From positions 3,348,001 to 3,412,000 of the forward strand of contig NZ_LKAJ02000001.1 in assembly GCF_001431295.2 (NCBI RefSeq): a stretch of 64,000 nucleotides of DNA. The letters run 5' to 3'. Within the stretch, counting starts at the first letter, position 1, and each line of letters opens with the position of its first letter. Source of the DNA: Candidatus Berkiella aquae (GTDB lineage: Bacteria; Pseudomonadota; Gammaproteobacteria; Berkiellales; Berkiellaceae). Made by a program: the position numbers and the translations under genes. Under the pieces are notes generated by a model. The model made no database searches, had not been told where the DNA came from, and saw only the letters and a list, made by a program, of their open reading frames with translations. Shown piece by piece: positions 1 to 8,553 of this stretch.

Positions 1-175
1 GGTAATCATGACGAAAATGTTCTCGCCCAAAGCTAGGCTCAAAAGAAACATTGCGCAAACCAGCATCGACCCCGACATAGGGTTTGAATTCCCACTGCTC
101 CCATAGACTTGCGCTGGCTATGGTTGAAAATAATAAAGCAATGAGACCAATTGAAAATGTTGATACTCTTTCCAT
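1..175 (-). CDS. Outer-membrane beta-barrel protein, N-terminal fragment (cut by window edge)
   Basis: The ATG at 175 opens a frame of 58 codons that runs off the left edge. An AAGAGGA ribosome site lies just upstream. The first 22 or so residues are a signal peptide (MERVSTFSIG, hydrophobic core, cleavage near SASA). The mature start WEFKPYVGVDAGLRNVSFE has the alternating aromatic/glycine pattern of small OmpA/porin-type barrels. I infer export to the outer membrane. Family and function cannot be fixed from this fragment. It lies 28 bases downstream of hemD on the same strand and may be co-transcribed with it. Confidence 0.7.
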   Translation of the reverse strand, partial: MERVSTFSIGLIALLFSTIASASLWEQWEFKPYVGVDAGLRNVSFEPSFGREHFRHDY

Positions 176-203
176 GAGTTCCTCTTGGTAATCGTAATAA
201 CCC

Positions 204-1010
204 TCATGTCATAGTATGACAAAATTGCGAAACGTGCAGCAATGCTGTGCAAAGTTGTTCTTTTTCAGCGCTTTTTGCCACAAAAGTATGTTGGATTCCC
301 CACTTTCTTGCGGCTTGTGCAATACGCTCACTCACGACAATAAAGGCTTGCTGATTTATCCAAGCATAGTGCTCAATCGACACGTTATCGAGAAAATGAT
401 GTAAGCAATTTAAACTGGTTACCATGAAGCAAAAAGGATGATTTAACGAAGCCCAGTCTGCTAATAGCGGTTTTAAAGCCAATTTTGGCTTCTCTTGACG
501 ATAAACTTTCATCCATGTCACTAAAGCACCACGCGCTGTTAAGGTATCTGCAATCAGCGTTCTACCCCCTTCTCCAGCGATTAACATTATTTTTTTGTTA
601 GCTATCTCATTTTCTTGAAAAAATGGCTCTGTCAGTAATTGTTCACTATCGGCACCAGGAGGAGATGTAAAAAAAACTGACACGCCTTTTGCGACTAATG
701 CTCGTGTTGTCGCCGCCCCCATGGTCACAACCTTGCAGGTTTTTGTTAACGCCAATGCTTGCAAAAGAAGAGGCGGCGCACAATGCACACCATTTTGGCT
801 AGAAATCATAACCCAGTCTGCTTCACGGATTTGGTTTATCCAGCTTGTTTGTAATGATAATGAAGGCAATAAAGGGACAATGCTCAATGTCGGCAATAAG
901 ATAGTTGATGCTCCCATTTGCTGAATAGCATCCGCTAAAGGTTGCACTTGGTGTGCTGGGCGCATTAAAACGACCTGCCAAGCACTTAAATCACTTACGT
1001 TAGGAATCAT
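204..1010 (-). CDS. hemD: Uroporphyrinogen-III synthase
   Basis: This 268-aa cytosolic enzyme closes and inverts ring D of hydroxymethylbilane to give uroporphyrinogen III, the branch point to haem, sirohaem and cobalamin. HemD sequences diverge strongly. The call rests on length, the N-terminal VVLMRPAHQVQPLADAI strand-helix, the central VVTMGAATTRAL segment (G-x-A-T-A-like) and position directly after hemC. Its ATG overlaps the end of hemC by 11 bases, so translation is probably coupled. The Pseudomonas companions hemX and hemY are not visible downstream, where an outer-membrane protein gene follows instead. Confidence 0.9.
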   Translation of the reverse strand: MIPNVSDLSAWQVVLMRPAHQVQPLADAIQQMGASTILLPTLSIVPLLPSLSLQTSWINQIREADWVMISSQNGVHCAPPLLLQALALTKTCKVVTMGAATTRALVAKGVSVFFTSPPGADSEQLLTEPFFQENEIANKKIMLIAGEGGRTLIADTLTARGALVTWMKVYRQEKPKLALKPLLADWASLNHPFCFMVTSLNCLHHFLDNVSIEHYAWINQQAFIVVSERIAQAARKWGIQHTFVAKSAEKEQLCTALLHVSQFCHTMT

Positions 1011-1935
1011 GATTTAAAATGTCAGCGATAAGCTTTTTGGCACCTTGTTCGATGAGATTATCTGCAACATGATGACCCACCGTAACGGCTTGCTCGATAT
1101 CACCGCTTGCAGCCGCTTCCAAAAGCGCATGCTGATTTGGATGTCCCACACGTCCCGTTAAATGAAGTTGTCCATTCTTTATAACAGCAAAACCCGCGAC
1201 GGGCACTTGGCAATTTCCACCCAATGCCGCATTCATTGCGCGTTCAGCATTGACACAAGCTCGCGTATTTTTATCGTCTAAGACAGAAAGCCATGCACGC
1301 GTACGCTCATCATCTAGGCGCGTTTCAATAGCCAATGCGCCTTGCCCTACTGCAGGCAAAACCTGCTCGGCAGAGAAAACTTCTGTTACATGTGCAAAAA
1401 GATCTAATCGTTTTAATCCTGCAGCTGCCAGCACAATCGCGTCCCATTCACCATCAAAGCACTTGCGCAAGCGCGTATCCACATTGCCACGCAAAGGACG
1501 ATATTCTAAATCGGGGCGAAAATAGCGCAGCTGAACCGTGCGCCGTAAACTTGAGGTGCCAACGATGCTACCTGAAGGCAGGGTTGCCAATGTATATCCT
1601 TGGGGACAAATCCATGCATCTAATGGATTTTCACGCTCACAAATGGCAGCAAGACCTAATGATTCTGGAAAACTGGATGGCAAATCTTTAAGTGAATGAA
1701 CAGCGATATCCGCTTCATTTGCCAAAAGTGCTTCTTCTAATTCTTTAACAAATAACCCTTTGCCGCCTATTTTTTGTAATGGCGTCTGTAACCATAAGTC
1801 ACCTTTGGTTTTGATGCCAATAATACTGATATCGAGGGTTGGGTGATGAGCCATTAAACGAGAGCGAATATGTTCCGCTTGCCACATAGCTAGACGACTG
1901 GTACGGGTTACAATACGAATAGAAGCTGTGCTCAT
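1000..1935 (-). CDS. hemC: Hydroxymethylbilane synthase (porphobilinogen deaminase)
   Basis: The enzyme polymerises four porphobilinogens into hydroxymethylbilane using a covalent dipyrromethane primer. The 311-aa protein has the family length. Visible signatures are the N-terminal RTSRLAMWQA, the VHSLKDLP block with the catalytic Asp near residue 84, the arginine-rich GTSSLRR and RPLRGNVDTRL substrate pockets, and the cofactor-anchoring Cys242 in GGNCQVPVAG. It is transcribed with hemD (11-base overlap). algR lies 63 bases upstream on the same strand, the Pseudomonas-type algZ-algR-hemC-hemD order. Confidence 0.97.
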   Translation of the reverse strand: MSTASIRIVTRTSRLAMWQAEHIRSRLMAHHPTLDISIIGIKTKGDLWLQTPLQKIGGKGLFVKELEEALLANEADIAVHSLKDLPSSFPESLGLAAICERENPLDAWICPQGYTLATLPSGSIVGTSSLRRTVQLRYFRPDLEYRPLRGNVDTRLRKCFDGEWDAIVLAAAGLKRLDLFAHVTEVFSAEQVLPAVGQGALAIETRLDDERTRAWLSVLDDKNTRACVNAERAMNAALGGNCQVPVAGFAVIKNGQLHLTGRVGHPNQHALLEAAASGDIEQAVTVGHHVADNLIEQGAKKLIADILNHDS

Positions 1936-1998
1936 GAAAAAATACTATAAATTGCACAAAAATGGCATCTTACGCGTTTTAGCCTCAAAAGGAAATGA

Positions 1999-2736
1999 TT
2001 ACGTCCCACTCATCACTTGACGCACCTTCGCAACATGACGACGGCTCACATCAAGCGTTTCTGACACGCCGCGCAACCGAATACAAGGCTGTCCGCTTGC
2101 ATTTTTTTCAAGCGCTTGGATGTATTCCATCGAAACTAAACAATTACGATGTACTCGAAGAAAACGTTCACCAAATTCTGTTTCTAATTCTTTCAGGGTG
2201 TCTTCTATTAACACCTCTCCTTCTTTATGGCGAACCGTAACATACTTATGTTCTGCTCGAAAATAGTAGATATCTCCCACAGGTACCAACACAATGCCGC
2301 GTCGGGTGCGTGAGCTAATATGGGTACGCGCCTTAGGGGTACCATCTTCTTTGCGATTTAATGATTTCCATTGAACTTTATTGGGTTTTAATGCCTTGTG
2401 CAGCGCTTCGCTTAAACGTTCAGGACGTACAGGCTTCAATAAATAATCAACAGCATGCACTTTAAATGCTTCTAGTGCATATTCATCATAAGCAGTAGTG
2501 AAAATAATGGCTGGCGGCTCATCCATGCTGACCAAATGGCGAGCAACTTCCAAGCCATCGATACCTGGCATACGAATATCAAGCAATACAACATCAGGAT
2601 GCAGCACATCGATCTTCTGTAAAGCTTCTTGCCCATTAGCAGCTTCGCCTAAAACTTCATGCTCATTTTGCTCTTGCAAAATTCGCTTGATCCGCTCTCT
2701 CGCTAAGCTTTCATCATCTACTATTAATATTCGCAT
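1999..2736 (-). CDS. algR: LytTR-family response regulator AlgR
   Basis: Residues 1-120 form a receiver domain with acidic pocket D7/D8, phospho-acceptor D53 in VLLDIRMPG, the TTAYDEYA switch segment and a LKPVRP lysine near residue 102. Residues 140-245 form a LytTR DNA-binding domain (RTRRGIVLVPVGDIYYFRAEHKYVTV, then FGERFLRVHRNCLVSMEYI). In Pseudomonas AlgR controls alginate genes, type IV pilus genes and virulence. No alginate genes are in this window, so the targets here are unknown. The sensor AlgZ is encoded 43 bases upstream. Confidence 0.95.
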   Translation of the reverse strand: MRILIVDDESLARERIKRILQEQNEHEVLGEAANGQEALQKIDVLHPDVVLLDIRMPGIDGLEVARHLVSMDEPPAIIFTTAYDEYALEAFKVHAVDYLLKPVRPERLSEALHKALKPNKVQWKSLNRKEDGTPKARTHISSRTRRGIVLVPVGDIYYFRAEHKYVTVRHKEGEVLIEDTLKELETEFGERFLRVHRNCLVSMEYIQALEKNASGQPCIRLRGVSETLDVSRRHVAKVRQVMSGT

Positions 2737-2779
2737 AGGATTGCCCTAATCCTTTTCCTTCTTCTGTTGTCTTTATCGG

Positions 2780-3859
2780 TTACTTTCCACTTTTTAGATA
2801 GGGGAATGTGACTGTCACTTCATACCGTTCTGGCAATTTATTTACTTTCATCTTAGCATGACTGCCGAATAAGAGGTTAAGTCTATGCCCAATATTGACC
2901 ATCGCTATACGATTTCCTTGAGGCGCACGAGGTTTTGATTCAGCAGGAATTGGGTTGGATAAGTGTATACAAACCATATTTCCCTGCATTTCTCCTCGAA
3001 TAGTAATCGTCCCGCCTTGTTCTAACGGTTGGATACCATGATAAATTGCATTCTCGACTAAAGGCTGCAAAGTTAACATAGGAATGGCAGCATCTTCTGG
3101 CACTTTTGAAAGATCAGCGTCAATGGTTAAACGCTCATCAAGACGTAACCCCTCAATTCGCATATAGTTGCGACATAGATTCCATTCTTCAGACAATGGA
3201 ATCATTGCACCGGTATGTAACGTGGCGCGAAATAATTCTGATAAATCCTCAACGGCCTGTTCAGCGGCATTGGGCTGCGTATGAATCAGGCTTGCGATAA
3301 TATTCATACTATTAAATAAAAAATGAGGTCTAATGCGCGCTTGCAATGCTTCTACTCGAGCCTGGCTTTCCAGCTCGATTCGTCGTTTCCATTGGTGCTG
3401 GATATAAAAATATCTCAATGCAACAAAGGTCATGATAGCGCTTATCATGACACATCGTGAAACAAACTGTCCGATGGTCTCGGGATTACTTCCCCACTGG
3501 TAATTAATTTTAAGTAATAAGTACTGACCGGCTCCTGCAATACAGCCTGTCACTAAAACAACCAACAAATAAGCTGTAATGGCTGCCCATACTAGAGAAA
3601 GTTTTGCTAAAAACCGTCTTGCTGTGCAAAGAACGCCTGCACTGGCAAATGCTATCCATTGCACAAAGACTGAGAGCAAACCTAACTCATCCCAAGATTC
3701 ATGCAAGATATCCCCTGTTGCTAATATCAGTACCAAAGCAACTAGCTCCGCACCTATACAGAGGATAAAGATGGTTTTAACCGCACAAAAATTCGGCAAG
3801 AAGAAATCTTCTTCTTCAACGGTCGCACCAGGTGCCTGTGTTTGTTTTTTAGGATCCAT
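2780..3859 (-). CDS. algZ: AlgZ/LytS-type membrane sensor histidine kinase
   Basis: The N-terminal region (residues 25-150) holds about four hydrophobic segments, predicted as a membrane-embedded sensor. A His_kinase (PF06580) module follows. The phospho-acceptor is His179 in RIRPHFLFNSMN, with the partner segment AVEDLSELFR and a C-terminal ATPase with PLVENAIYHG (N box) and NIGHRLNLLFG. The length, 359 aa, matches Pseudomonas AlgZ/FimS. The gene starts inside the end of the upstream esterase gene (11-base overlap) and precedes algR, its likely partner. In Pseudomonas some AlgZ functions do not need kinase activity; whether this one is catalytically competent was not tested. Confidence 0.92.
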   Translation of the reverse strand: MDPKKQTQAPGATVEEEDFFLPNFCAVKTIFILCIGAELVALVLILATGDILHESWDELGLLSVFVQWIAFASAGVLCTARRFLAKLSLVWAAITAYLLVVLVTGCIAGAGQYLLLKINYQWGSNPETIGQFVSRCVMISAIMTFVALRYFYIQHQWKRRIELESQARVEALQARIRPHFLFNSMNIIASLIHTQPNAAEQAVEDLSELFRATLHTGAMIPLSEEWNLCRNYMRIEGLRLDERLTIDADLSKVPEDAAIPMLTLQPLVENAIYHGIQPLEQGGTITIRGEMQGNMVCIHLSNPIPAESKPRAPQGNRIAMVNIGHRLNLLFGSHAKMKVNKLPERYEVTVTFPYLKSGK

Positions 3860-4538
3860 ATGATGTTAAGTTTAGGGCATTTTTAATCCATGCCCCAATA
3901 TCGTGTAATTCCTTTAAAGTAACCGTGTGCGCCATGGAGTAGCTATGCCAATCTACTTTATATCCCGCCCCCTGCAATACTGCACAAGATTGTTGGCCTA
4001 CCCAATATGAAACGATAGTATCCATAAAACCATGCCCCATAAAAATAGGCAGGTGTTCATTCGCTGTATGCTTTTCATTTGGCAACATCTGCTGCAAAGG
4101 TAGATAGGCTGATAATACCACAGCGCCCCCTAAAGGCTCTGCAAAACGAAGTGCTGTATGCAAAGCCATTGCGCCGCCTTGAGAAAACCCAATCAGAATA
4201 ATGCGCTCGCTAGGGATGCCTTTTTTCATTTCGGCATTAATCAAAGCAAGAATGGCCTGTTCAGATTGCCTAATGCCTTTTTCATCTTGCACTGCATGCA
4301 AATCAATTGCACCAATGTCATACCAGGCAGGCATGATCATCCCCCCATTCATCGTAATGGGCATTTCGGGCGCATGGGGAAAAATGAATCGAATGCCATG
4401 CCCCACCGGCAACTCAAGGCTAGGTACAACATCGATAAAATCAAAACCATTCGCGCCCAACCCATGCAACCAAATAACGCTTGCTTTTGCAGGTTCTGCA
4501 GGTTCAATTATTTCCGCTGCCAACTGCCCTATTGTCAT
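3849..4538 (-). CDS. Carboxylesterase / lysophospholipase-like alpha/beta hydrolase
   Basis: This 229-aa protein belongs to the Abhydrolase_2 (phospholipase/carboxylesterase) family and probably hydrolyses short acyl esters in the cytosol. The oxyanion segment is WLHGLGANG. The likely triad is Ser119 in IGFSQGGAM, Asp173 in GHGFMDTIV and His204 in SMAHTV. A clear AGGGG ribosome site precedes the ATG. It is sandwiched between cyaY (9 bases away) and algZ (overlapping), so it is probably transcribed with algZ-algR. The physiological substrate cannot be inferred. Confidence 0.9.
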   Translation of the reverse strand: MTIGQLAAEIIEPAEPAKASVIWLHGLGANGFDFIDVVPSLELPVGHGIRFIFPHAPEMPITMNGGMIMPAWYDIGAIDLHAVQDEKGIRQSEQAILALINAEMKKGIPSERIILIGFSQGGAMALHTALRFAEPLGGAVVLSAYLPLQQMLPNEKHTANEHLPIFMGHGFMDTIVSYWVGQQSCAVLQGAGYKVDWHSYSMAHTVTLKELHDIGAWIKNALNLTSYGS

Positions 4539-4547
4539 GCTTAACCC

Positions 4548-4868
4548 CTAAATAGTGAATTCATTGATATCCAATACCACATTTGCCTGTTTAGCACATG
4601 CTACTAAGATCTCTGCCAATTTTTCTTGACGCAGCGTTACCCATTCCCCTTGGTGGTATTGAAAATGAAACGCCCCTTGCACACAAGCTAGCCATACCTC
4701 TTGTAATGGCGCTTGTCTGCTGAGAATCACGGTGCCACCCATGGCAAAGGAAATGGTTAAAATACCTTCTTGGGAATCAAAATCGATATCTTGCTCACTC
4801 GTTTCTAACCAGGCTTCAATTTTGAGGAAGAGTGCATCAACCATTTGATGGTATTGGTGTTCATTCAT
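4548..4868 (-). CDS. cyaY: Frataxin-like iron-sulfur assembly regulator CyaY
   Basis: CyaY binds iron and the IscS desulfurase and modulates Fe-S cluster assembly. The 106-aa chain shows the frataxin pattern: an acidic first helix (ALFLKIEAWLETSEQDIDFD), then EGILTISF, GTVILSRQAPLQEVWLA and GAFHFQYHQGEWV. The usual first residues of the family (MNEHQYHQMVD) fit the ATG at 4868 with GAGAT upstream. An in-frame ATG at 4880 has no better site. The gene is divergent from lptM-lysA, the common gammaproteobacterial arrangement. Confidence 0.93.
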   Translation of the reverse strand: MNEHQYHQMVDALFLKIEAWLETSEQDIDFDSQEGILTISFAMGGTVILSRQAPLQEVWLACVQGAFHFQYHQGEWVTLRQEKLAEILVACAKQANVVLDINEFTI

Positions 4869-4941
4869 AATCAATCTCATTATAAGCTAGTGCTCTCTAA
4901 AAATCGTTTTGTGATACAAGTAAGAAAAAAAACTTTATTAC

Positions 4942-4969
4942 TTGCGAGAGAATAGCATTTTTTTATAAC
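4942..4969 (+). promoter_or_regulatory. Sigma70-type promoter of the lptM-lysA-dapF-dsbB operon
   Basis: TTGCGA (4942-4947), a 16-base spacer and TATAAC (4964-4969) lie 41 bases before the lptM ATG. A 7-base inverted repeat, CAAGTAA (4917-4923) and TTACTTG (4938-4944), overlaps the -35 box and could be an operator. This is read by eye, without experimental support. Confidence 0.55.
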
Positions 4970-5010
4970 ATGCAAAAAATCATCTTAAGCAAGTTGATAG
5001 GAGCACACGA

Positions 5011-5148
5011 ATGAAGAATACTAGCGCACGACATGCCTATCCCCTGCTTTTACTCAGCTGCCTATGTTTACTTTTTAGTGGCTGCGGTCAAACGGGCCCT
5101 CTCTATATACCACAACCTGAGAAAAATCAGTACAATGAATTACTTTAA
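5011..5148 (+). CDS. lptM: LptM (YifL/LppL)-type small lipoprotein
   Basis: A 45-aa ORF with a GATAGGAG ribosome site. It has a lipoprotein signal ending in the lipobox LFSGC, with Cys25 as the lipidated residue. The next residues, GQTGPLYIP, match the hallmark CGxKGPLYxP of LptM, which assists disulfide maturation of the LptD/LptE LPS translocon in enterobacteria. Position between cyaY and lysA is the conserved locus of this lipoprotein. It overlaps the lysA start by 14 bases, suggesting coupled translation. Confidence 0.9.
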   Translation: MKNTSARHAYPLLLLSCLCLLFSGCGQTGPLYIPQPEKNQYNELL

Positions 5149-6379
5149 TTACCGCGCGGGCGAACTTTGGGTTGAAGAGGTTCCCGTCCAACAAATTATT
5201 GCCACGCTTGGAACACCTTGCTACATCTACTCACATTCAGCGCTGCTGGGTGCCTGGCAAGCTTTTCGCGATGCGTTAGGGAACTATCCGCATCAAATTT
5301 GCTATGCCGTAAAAGCAAATAGCCATTTAGCGATTCTTAATGCACTTGCAACCGTCGGCTCAGGGTTTGATATTGTCTCTGGTGGAGAACTTGCTAGAGT
5401 CATCGCCGCAGGTGGGAATGCACAACAAGTTGTTTTTTCTGGTGTTGGCAAAACGCATGATGAAATTCAAGCTGCATTAAATCACAACATCTATTGTTTT
5501 AATGTGGAATCTGAAGCAGAACTCTTACTGCTCAATCAAATTGCCAAACAACATAATCAATCGGCACCGATTGCACTTCGTGTTAATCCTGACATTGATG
5601 CAATGAGTCATCCTTATATTTCAACCGGACTGAAAGAAAGTAAATTTGGTATTGATATTGATGAGGCATTATCACTTTATGAAAAAGCCAAACAATTATC
5701 TCATATCACTATCAAAGGGATCGCCTGTCATATTGGCTCACAATTGACACAATTATCCCCATTTATTGCCGCATTAGAGCGTTTGCTCGCTCTCTACGAG
5801 CAATTAAAGATGCAAGGTATTTTGCTCGAACACATCGATATCGGTGGAGGCTTGGGAGTACGTTACGATCAAGAAACACCACCCAGCGCATCAGAATATG
5901 TCAACGCACTAATCTCGTCATTAAAATCAACCGGATTAAAGCTCTTAATTGAGCCGGGGCGCGCCATTGTCGCCAAAGCAGGTATTTTAGCGACCCAAGT
6001 ACTTTACTTAAAGCAATCAGGGAAAAAAAACTTTTGCATCGTTGATTGCGGTATGAATGACTTCATGAGGCCCGCTCTTTATGATGCATGGCAAACGATT
6101 TCTGAGATAGTGCAACCCGCCCATAAAAATGAAATTCTCTATGATATTGTTGGTCCCGTTTGTGAAAGCGGTGATTTCCTAGGGAAAAATCGTTATCTCT
6201 CTATTAAACAACAGGATTTTCTCGCCATTCATGATGCTGGCGCTTATGGCTTTGTGATGAGTTCAAATTACAATTCCAGACCAAGAGCCGCTGAAGTGAT
6301 GGTGAAGAAAGACGGTTTTAATATCATTCGACCTCGTGAAAGTATTACGTCTTTATGGGAATCGGAAGTGATATGTTAA
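5135..6379 (+). CDS. lysA: Diaminopimelate decarboxylase
   Basis: The PLP enzyme converts meso-diaminopimelate to L-lysine, the last step of lysine synthesis. The ATG at 5135 gives 414 aa starting MNYFNYRAGELWVEEV, the normal LysA start. A longer frame upstream is only the shadow of lptM. Visible features are the PLP lysine K60 in CYAVKANSHLAIL, HIGSQ, the phosphate-binding DIGGGLG, EPGRAIVA, and the active-site CESGDF near the C-terminus. It overlaps lptM upstream and the DUF481 gene downstream by 7 bases. dapF, the preceding pathway step, is in the same operon. Confidence 0.97.
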   Translation: MNYFNYRAGELWVEEVPVQQIIATLGTPCYIYSHSALLGAWQAFRDALGNYPHQICYAVKANSHLAILNALATVGSGFDIVSGGELARVIAAGGNAQQVVFSGVGKTHDEIQAALNHNIYCFNVESEAELLLLNQIAKQHNQSAPIALRVNPDIDAMSHPYISTGLKESKFGIDIDEALSLYEKAKQLSHITIKGIACHIGSQLTQLSPFIAALERLLALYEQLKMQGILLEHIDIGGGLGVRYDQETPPSASEYVNALISSLKSTGLKLLIEPGRAIVAKAGILATQVLYLKQSGKKNFCIVDCGMNDFMRPALYDAWQTISEIVQPAHKNEILYDIVGPVCESGDFLGKNRYLSIKQQDFLAIHDAGAYGFVMSSNYNSRPRAAEVMVKKDGFNIIRPRESITSLWESEVIC

Positions 6380-7101
6380 GACTTGTTCTTGCAATAATGC
6401 TACTGCTCTTTGGGCCATTTCTCCCAGCGGGAGATAAATATTGGCAAAATGAAATTGATGTTGGCATGCTTTTTTATAATGGGAACAATAATGCTAAGCA
6501 TGTGAATGGTAGTTTACTTAGCGAATACCAACATCATATGCTCGAAAACACATTTCGTATTACAGGTTTGCTTGCCATTAATAAAAATTCTCAAACCAGT
6601 TTTAAAGAACGCAATGCAGAAAAATATACCTTTACCGATACTATCTATTATATCTTTTCTCCCAAGCATTTTAGCTATATTAGAGGAGAAGGTGTAAAAG
6701 ATCATTTTTCACCTTATGCCTACGAATTTACCGAATCTATTGGCTATGGATATCATTTCTTTAAAAGAGATAATCTGGTATGGCAGCTCTCTGGGGGGCC
6801 CGGTGGTCGTCATAACAAAACCGCCAAAGGTTTTCATCAAGATGAATTCATTGCGCATTTAGCAAATGAACTTTACTATGAAATTACGCAATATACTTCA
6901 TTTAGGCAAAGTCTATCGATTGATGCCAGTCCCCTCAACACAAAATCACATCTGCTTAACGAACTTAAAACTGCATTATTTGGCCCCGTCGCAACCAAAG
7001 TCTCTTTCGAGTTGGAGCATTATGTTAATCTGCCAGATCTCAGTGAATATTCGCAAAAAACAGATGCGACAACGAAGGTCACTCTCAGCTATACTTTCTA
7101 A
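6373..7101 (+). CDS. DUF481 (YdiY-like) outer-membrane barrel protein
   Basis: The ATG at 6373 with GGAAGTG upstream gives 242 aa with a signal peptide (MLRLVLAIMLLLFGPFLPAG). The mature chain alternates aromatic and polar residues as in beta barrels and ends in the outer-membrane signature SYTF. Segments such as NEIDVGMLFYNGNNN and FTESIGYGYHFFKRDNLVW fit the DUF481 'salt-induced outer membrane protein' family, whose role is poorly known. It sits inside the lysA-dapF operon, overlapping lysA by 7 bases. I see no link to lysine synthesis, so this may be a later insertion into an older gene pair. Confidence 0.75.
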   Translation: MLRLVLAIMLLLFGPFLPAGDKYWQNEIDVGMLFYNGNNNAKHVNGSLLSEYQHHMLENTFRITGLLAINKNSQTSFKERNAEKYTFTDTIYYIFSPKHFSYIRGEGVKDHFSPYAYEFTESIGYGYHFFKRDNLVWQLSGGPGGRHNKTAKGFHQDEFIAHLANELYYEITQYTSFRQSLSIDASPLNTKSHLLNELKTALFGPVATKVSFELEHYVNLPDLSEYSQKTDATTKVTLSYTF

Positions 7102-7122
7102 AAATGTTCAAAAAGGTTACCC

Positions 7123-7992
7123 ATGGGAACGTTAATTCGCTTTACCAAGATGCATGGCTTAGGTAATGATTTTGTCATCTTGGACAATATTAGCCAAGGA
7201 ATAAAAGTTGATTCCTCACTTATTCGCAAAATTGCTGACCGTCATTTTGGTATCGGCTGTGATCAAGTGCTCATGGTTGAGCCCCCCAATTCTCCTGAGC
7301 TAGATTTTAACTACCGAATTTTCAATGCCGATGGTAAAGAAGTTTCTCAATGTGGTAATGGCGCAAGATGCTTTGGCCGCTATGTTTACGAAAAGGGCCT
7401 TACAGATAAAAAGCACATCCAGATTGGTACTTATTCCGGCACCATGGAAATTGACGTTTCTGATCTGACTCACATACGTGTTGATATGGGGATCCCGCAG
7501 TTTTCACCTAAAGCAGTTCCACTAAATCATAAATACTTTCATAAACTAGCCAATACAGGTCGTTATAGAATCAATTTACTGGGCAATGAACGAGAAGTGA
7601 CGATTCTTTCTATAGGCAACCCCCATTGTATCATTTCAGTTCCAGCTACTAGTGAAGCCGCTGTGAATGAAGTGGGAAAAGCATTACAAGAACATCCCGC
7701 TTTTCCTAAAGGGGTTAATGTCAGTTTTATCCAAGTACTTGCTCGCAATCATGTAAAATGCCGCGTTTATGAAAGAGGCGTAGGTGAAACACTGGCTTGT
7801 GGCTCTGCCGCTTGTGCGTGCGTTATTGCGGGGATCTTGCAAGAAGAACTTAACTCTGAAGTCAAAGTAGATATGCCAGGAGGCAGTTTGACGGTTTCAT
7901 GGCGACCTGAAATGCCAGTCTACCTCAGCGGCCCCGCTAAGAGTGTTTTTCAAGGGGAATTTTACTTATCCATTAATGAAGAAATTTTTTAA
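7123..7992 (+). CDS. dapF: Diaminopimelate epimerase
   Basis: DapF interconverts LL- and meso-diaminopimelate, supplying lysine and peptidoglycan synthesis. The 289-aa protein has the twofold DapF repeat with both catalytic cysteines: Cys77 in SQCGNGARCF and Cys226 in ETLACGSAACA. TKMHGLGNDFVILD at the N-terminus and GNPHCIISV complete the family pattern. The gene lies 21 bases after the DUF481 gene and 27 before dsbB. Confidence 0.97.
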   Translation: MGTLIRFTKMHGLGNDFVILDNISQGIKVDSSLIRKIADRHFGIGCDQVLMVEPPNSPELDFNYRIFNADGKEVSQCGNGARCFGRYVYEKGLTDKKHIQIGTYSGTMEIDVSDLTHIRVDMGIPQFSPKAVPLNHKYFHKLANTGRYRINLLGNEREVTILSIGNPHCIISVPATSEAAVNEVGKALQEHPAFPKGVNVSFIQVLARNHVKCRVYERGVGETLACGSAACACVIAGILQEELNSEVKVDMPGGSLTVSWRPEMPVYLSGPAKSVFQGEFYLSINEEIF

Positions 7993-8019
7993 GTCAACGG
8001 GCATACAAGGACGCTCTCT

Positions 8020-8529
8020 ATGCTAACAACTCGCGCAATGATAAGCACACGCAAACTCTATTTCTGTCTAGGTATGCTTGCTGCTTTGCTGGTGATTGGC
8101 TCATTCATTTTACAATACGGATTTAAGCTTCAGCCTTGTAGTCTCTGTATTATTGATAGGGTACTTGTGATGGCCTTAGCCTTGCTATTTTTGATAGCCG
8201 CTATACACAACCCCAAAAAAGTTGGAAAGCTTATTTATGGTCTATTGGGCTTTCTCATTGCCATTGCTGGAATTGCCGTCACAGGCCGACATCTGTGGCT
8301 AATGCATTTACCACCAGACAAAGTGCCAGAATGCGGACCTGGTTTGAACTATTTGATTGAGACAATGCCACTTAAAGAAGCGTTGATGACCGTTTTTGCG
8401 GGCTCTGGAGAATGCGCCAAAGACATTCCATACTTTTTTGGGCTTTCCTTACCCTTATGGACAATGATAGCATTCATCTTGCTAGCGGTAGCGAGCTGGG
8501 TTCCTTGTTTCTGGAATTCAAGAAAATAA
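8020..8529 (+). CDS. dsbB: Disulfide bond formation protein B (DsbA reoxidase)
   Basis: This inner-membrane quinone reductase passes electrons from DsbA to the respiratory chain. The 169-aa protein has four hydrophobic segments. The first redox pair is Cys40/Cys43 (PCSLC) and the second periplasmic pair is Cys105 (PECGPGLNYLIETMP) and Cys132 (GSGEC), a complete set. AAGGA lies 8 bases before the ATG. A DsbA-like partner is encoded at 32914. The 3' end overlaps the terminator of a structured RNA on the other strand. Confidence 0.95.
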   Translation: MLTTRAMISTRKLYFCLGMLAALLVIGSFILQYGFKLQPCSLCIIDRVLVMALALLFLIAAIHNPKKVGKLIYGLLGFLIAIAGIAVTGRHLWLMHLPPDKVPECGPGLNYLIETMPLKEALMTVFAGSGECAKDIPYFFGLSLPLWTMIAFILLAVASWVPCFWNSRK

Positions 8530-8553
8530 GGGCAGCTGTAGAAGAGCCACCCT
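8523..8553 (-). terminator. Rho-independent terminator of the CsrB-like RNA
   Basis: On the minus strand AGGGTGGC pairs with GCTGCCCT (two G-U pairs) and is followed by TTATTTTC. On the plus strand the same stem has A-C mismatches and no T tract, so the signal belongs to the minus-strand RNA and not to dsbB. It covers the dsbB stop codon (8527-8529). Confidence 0.75.
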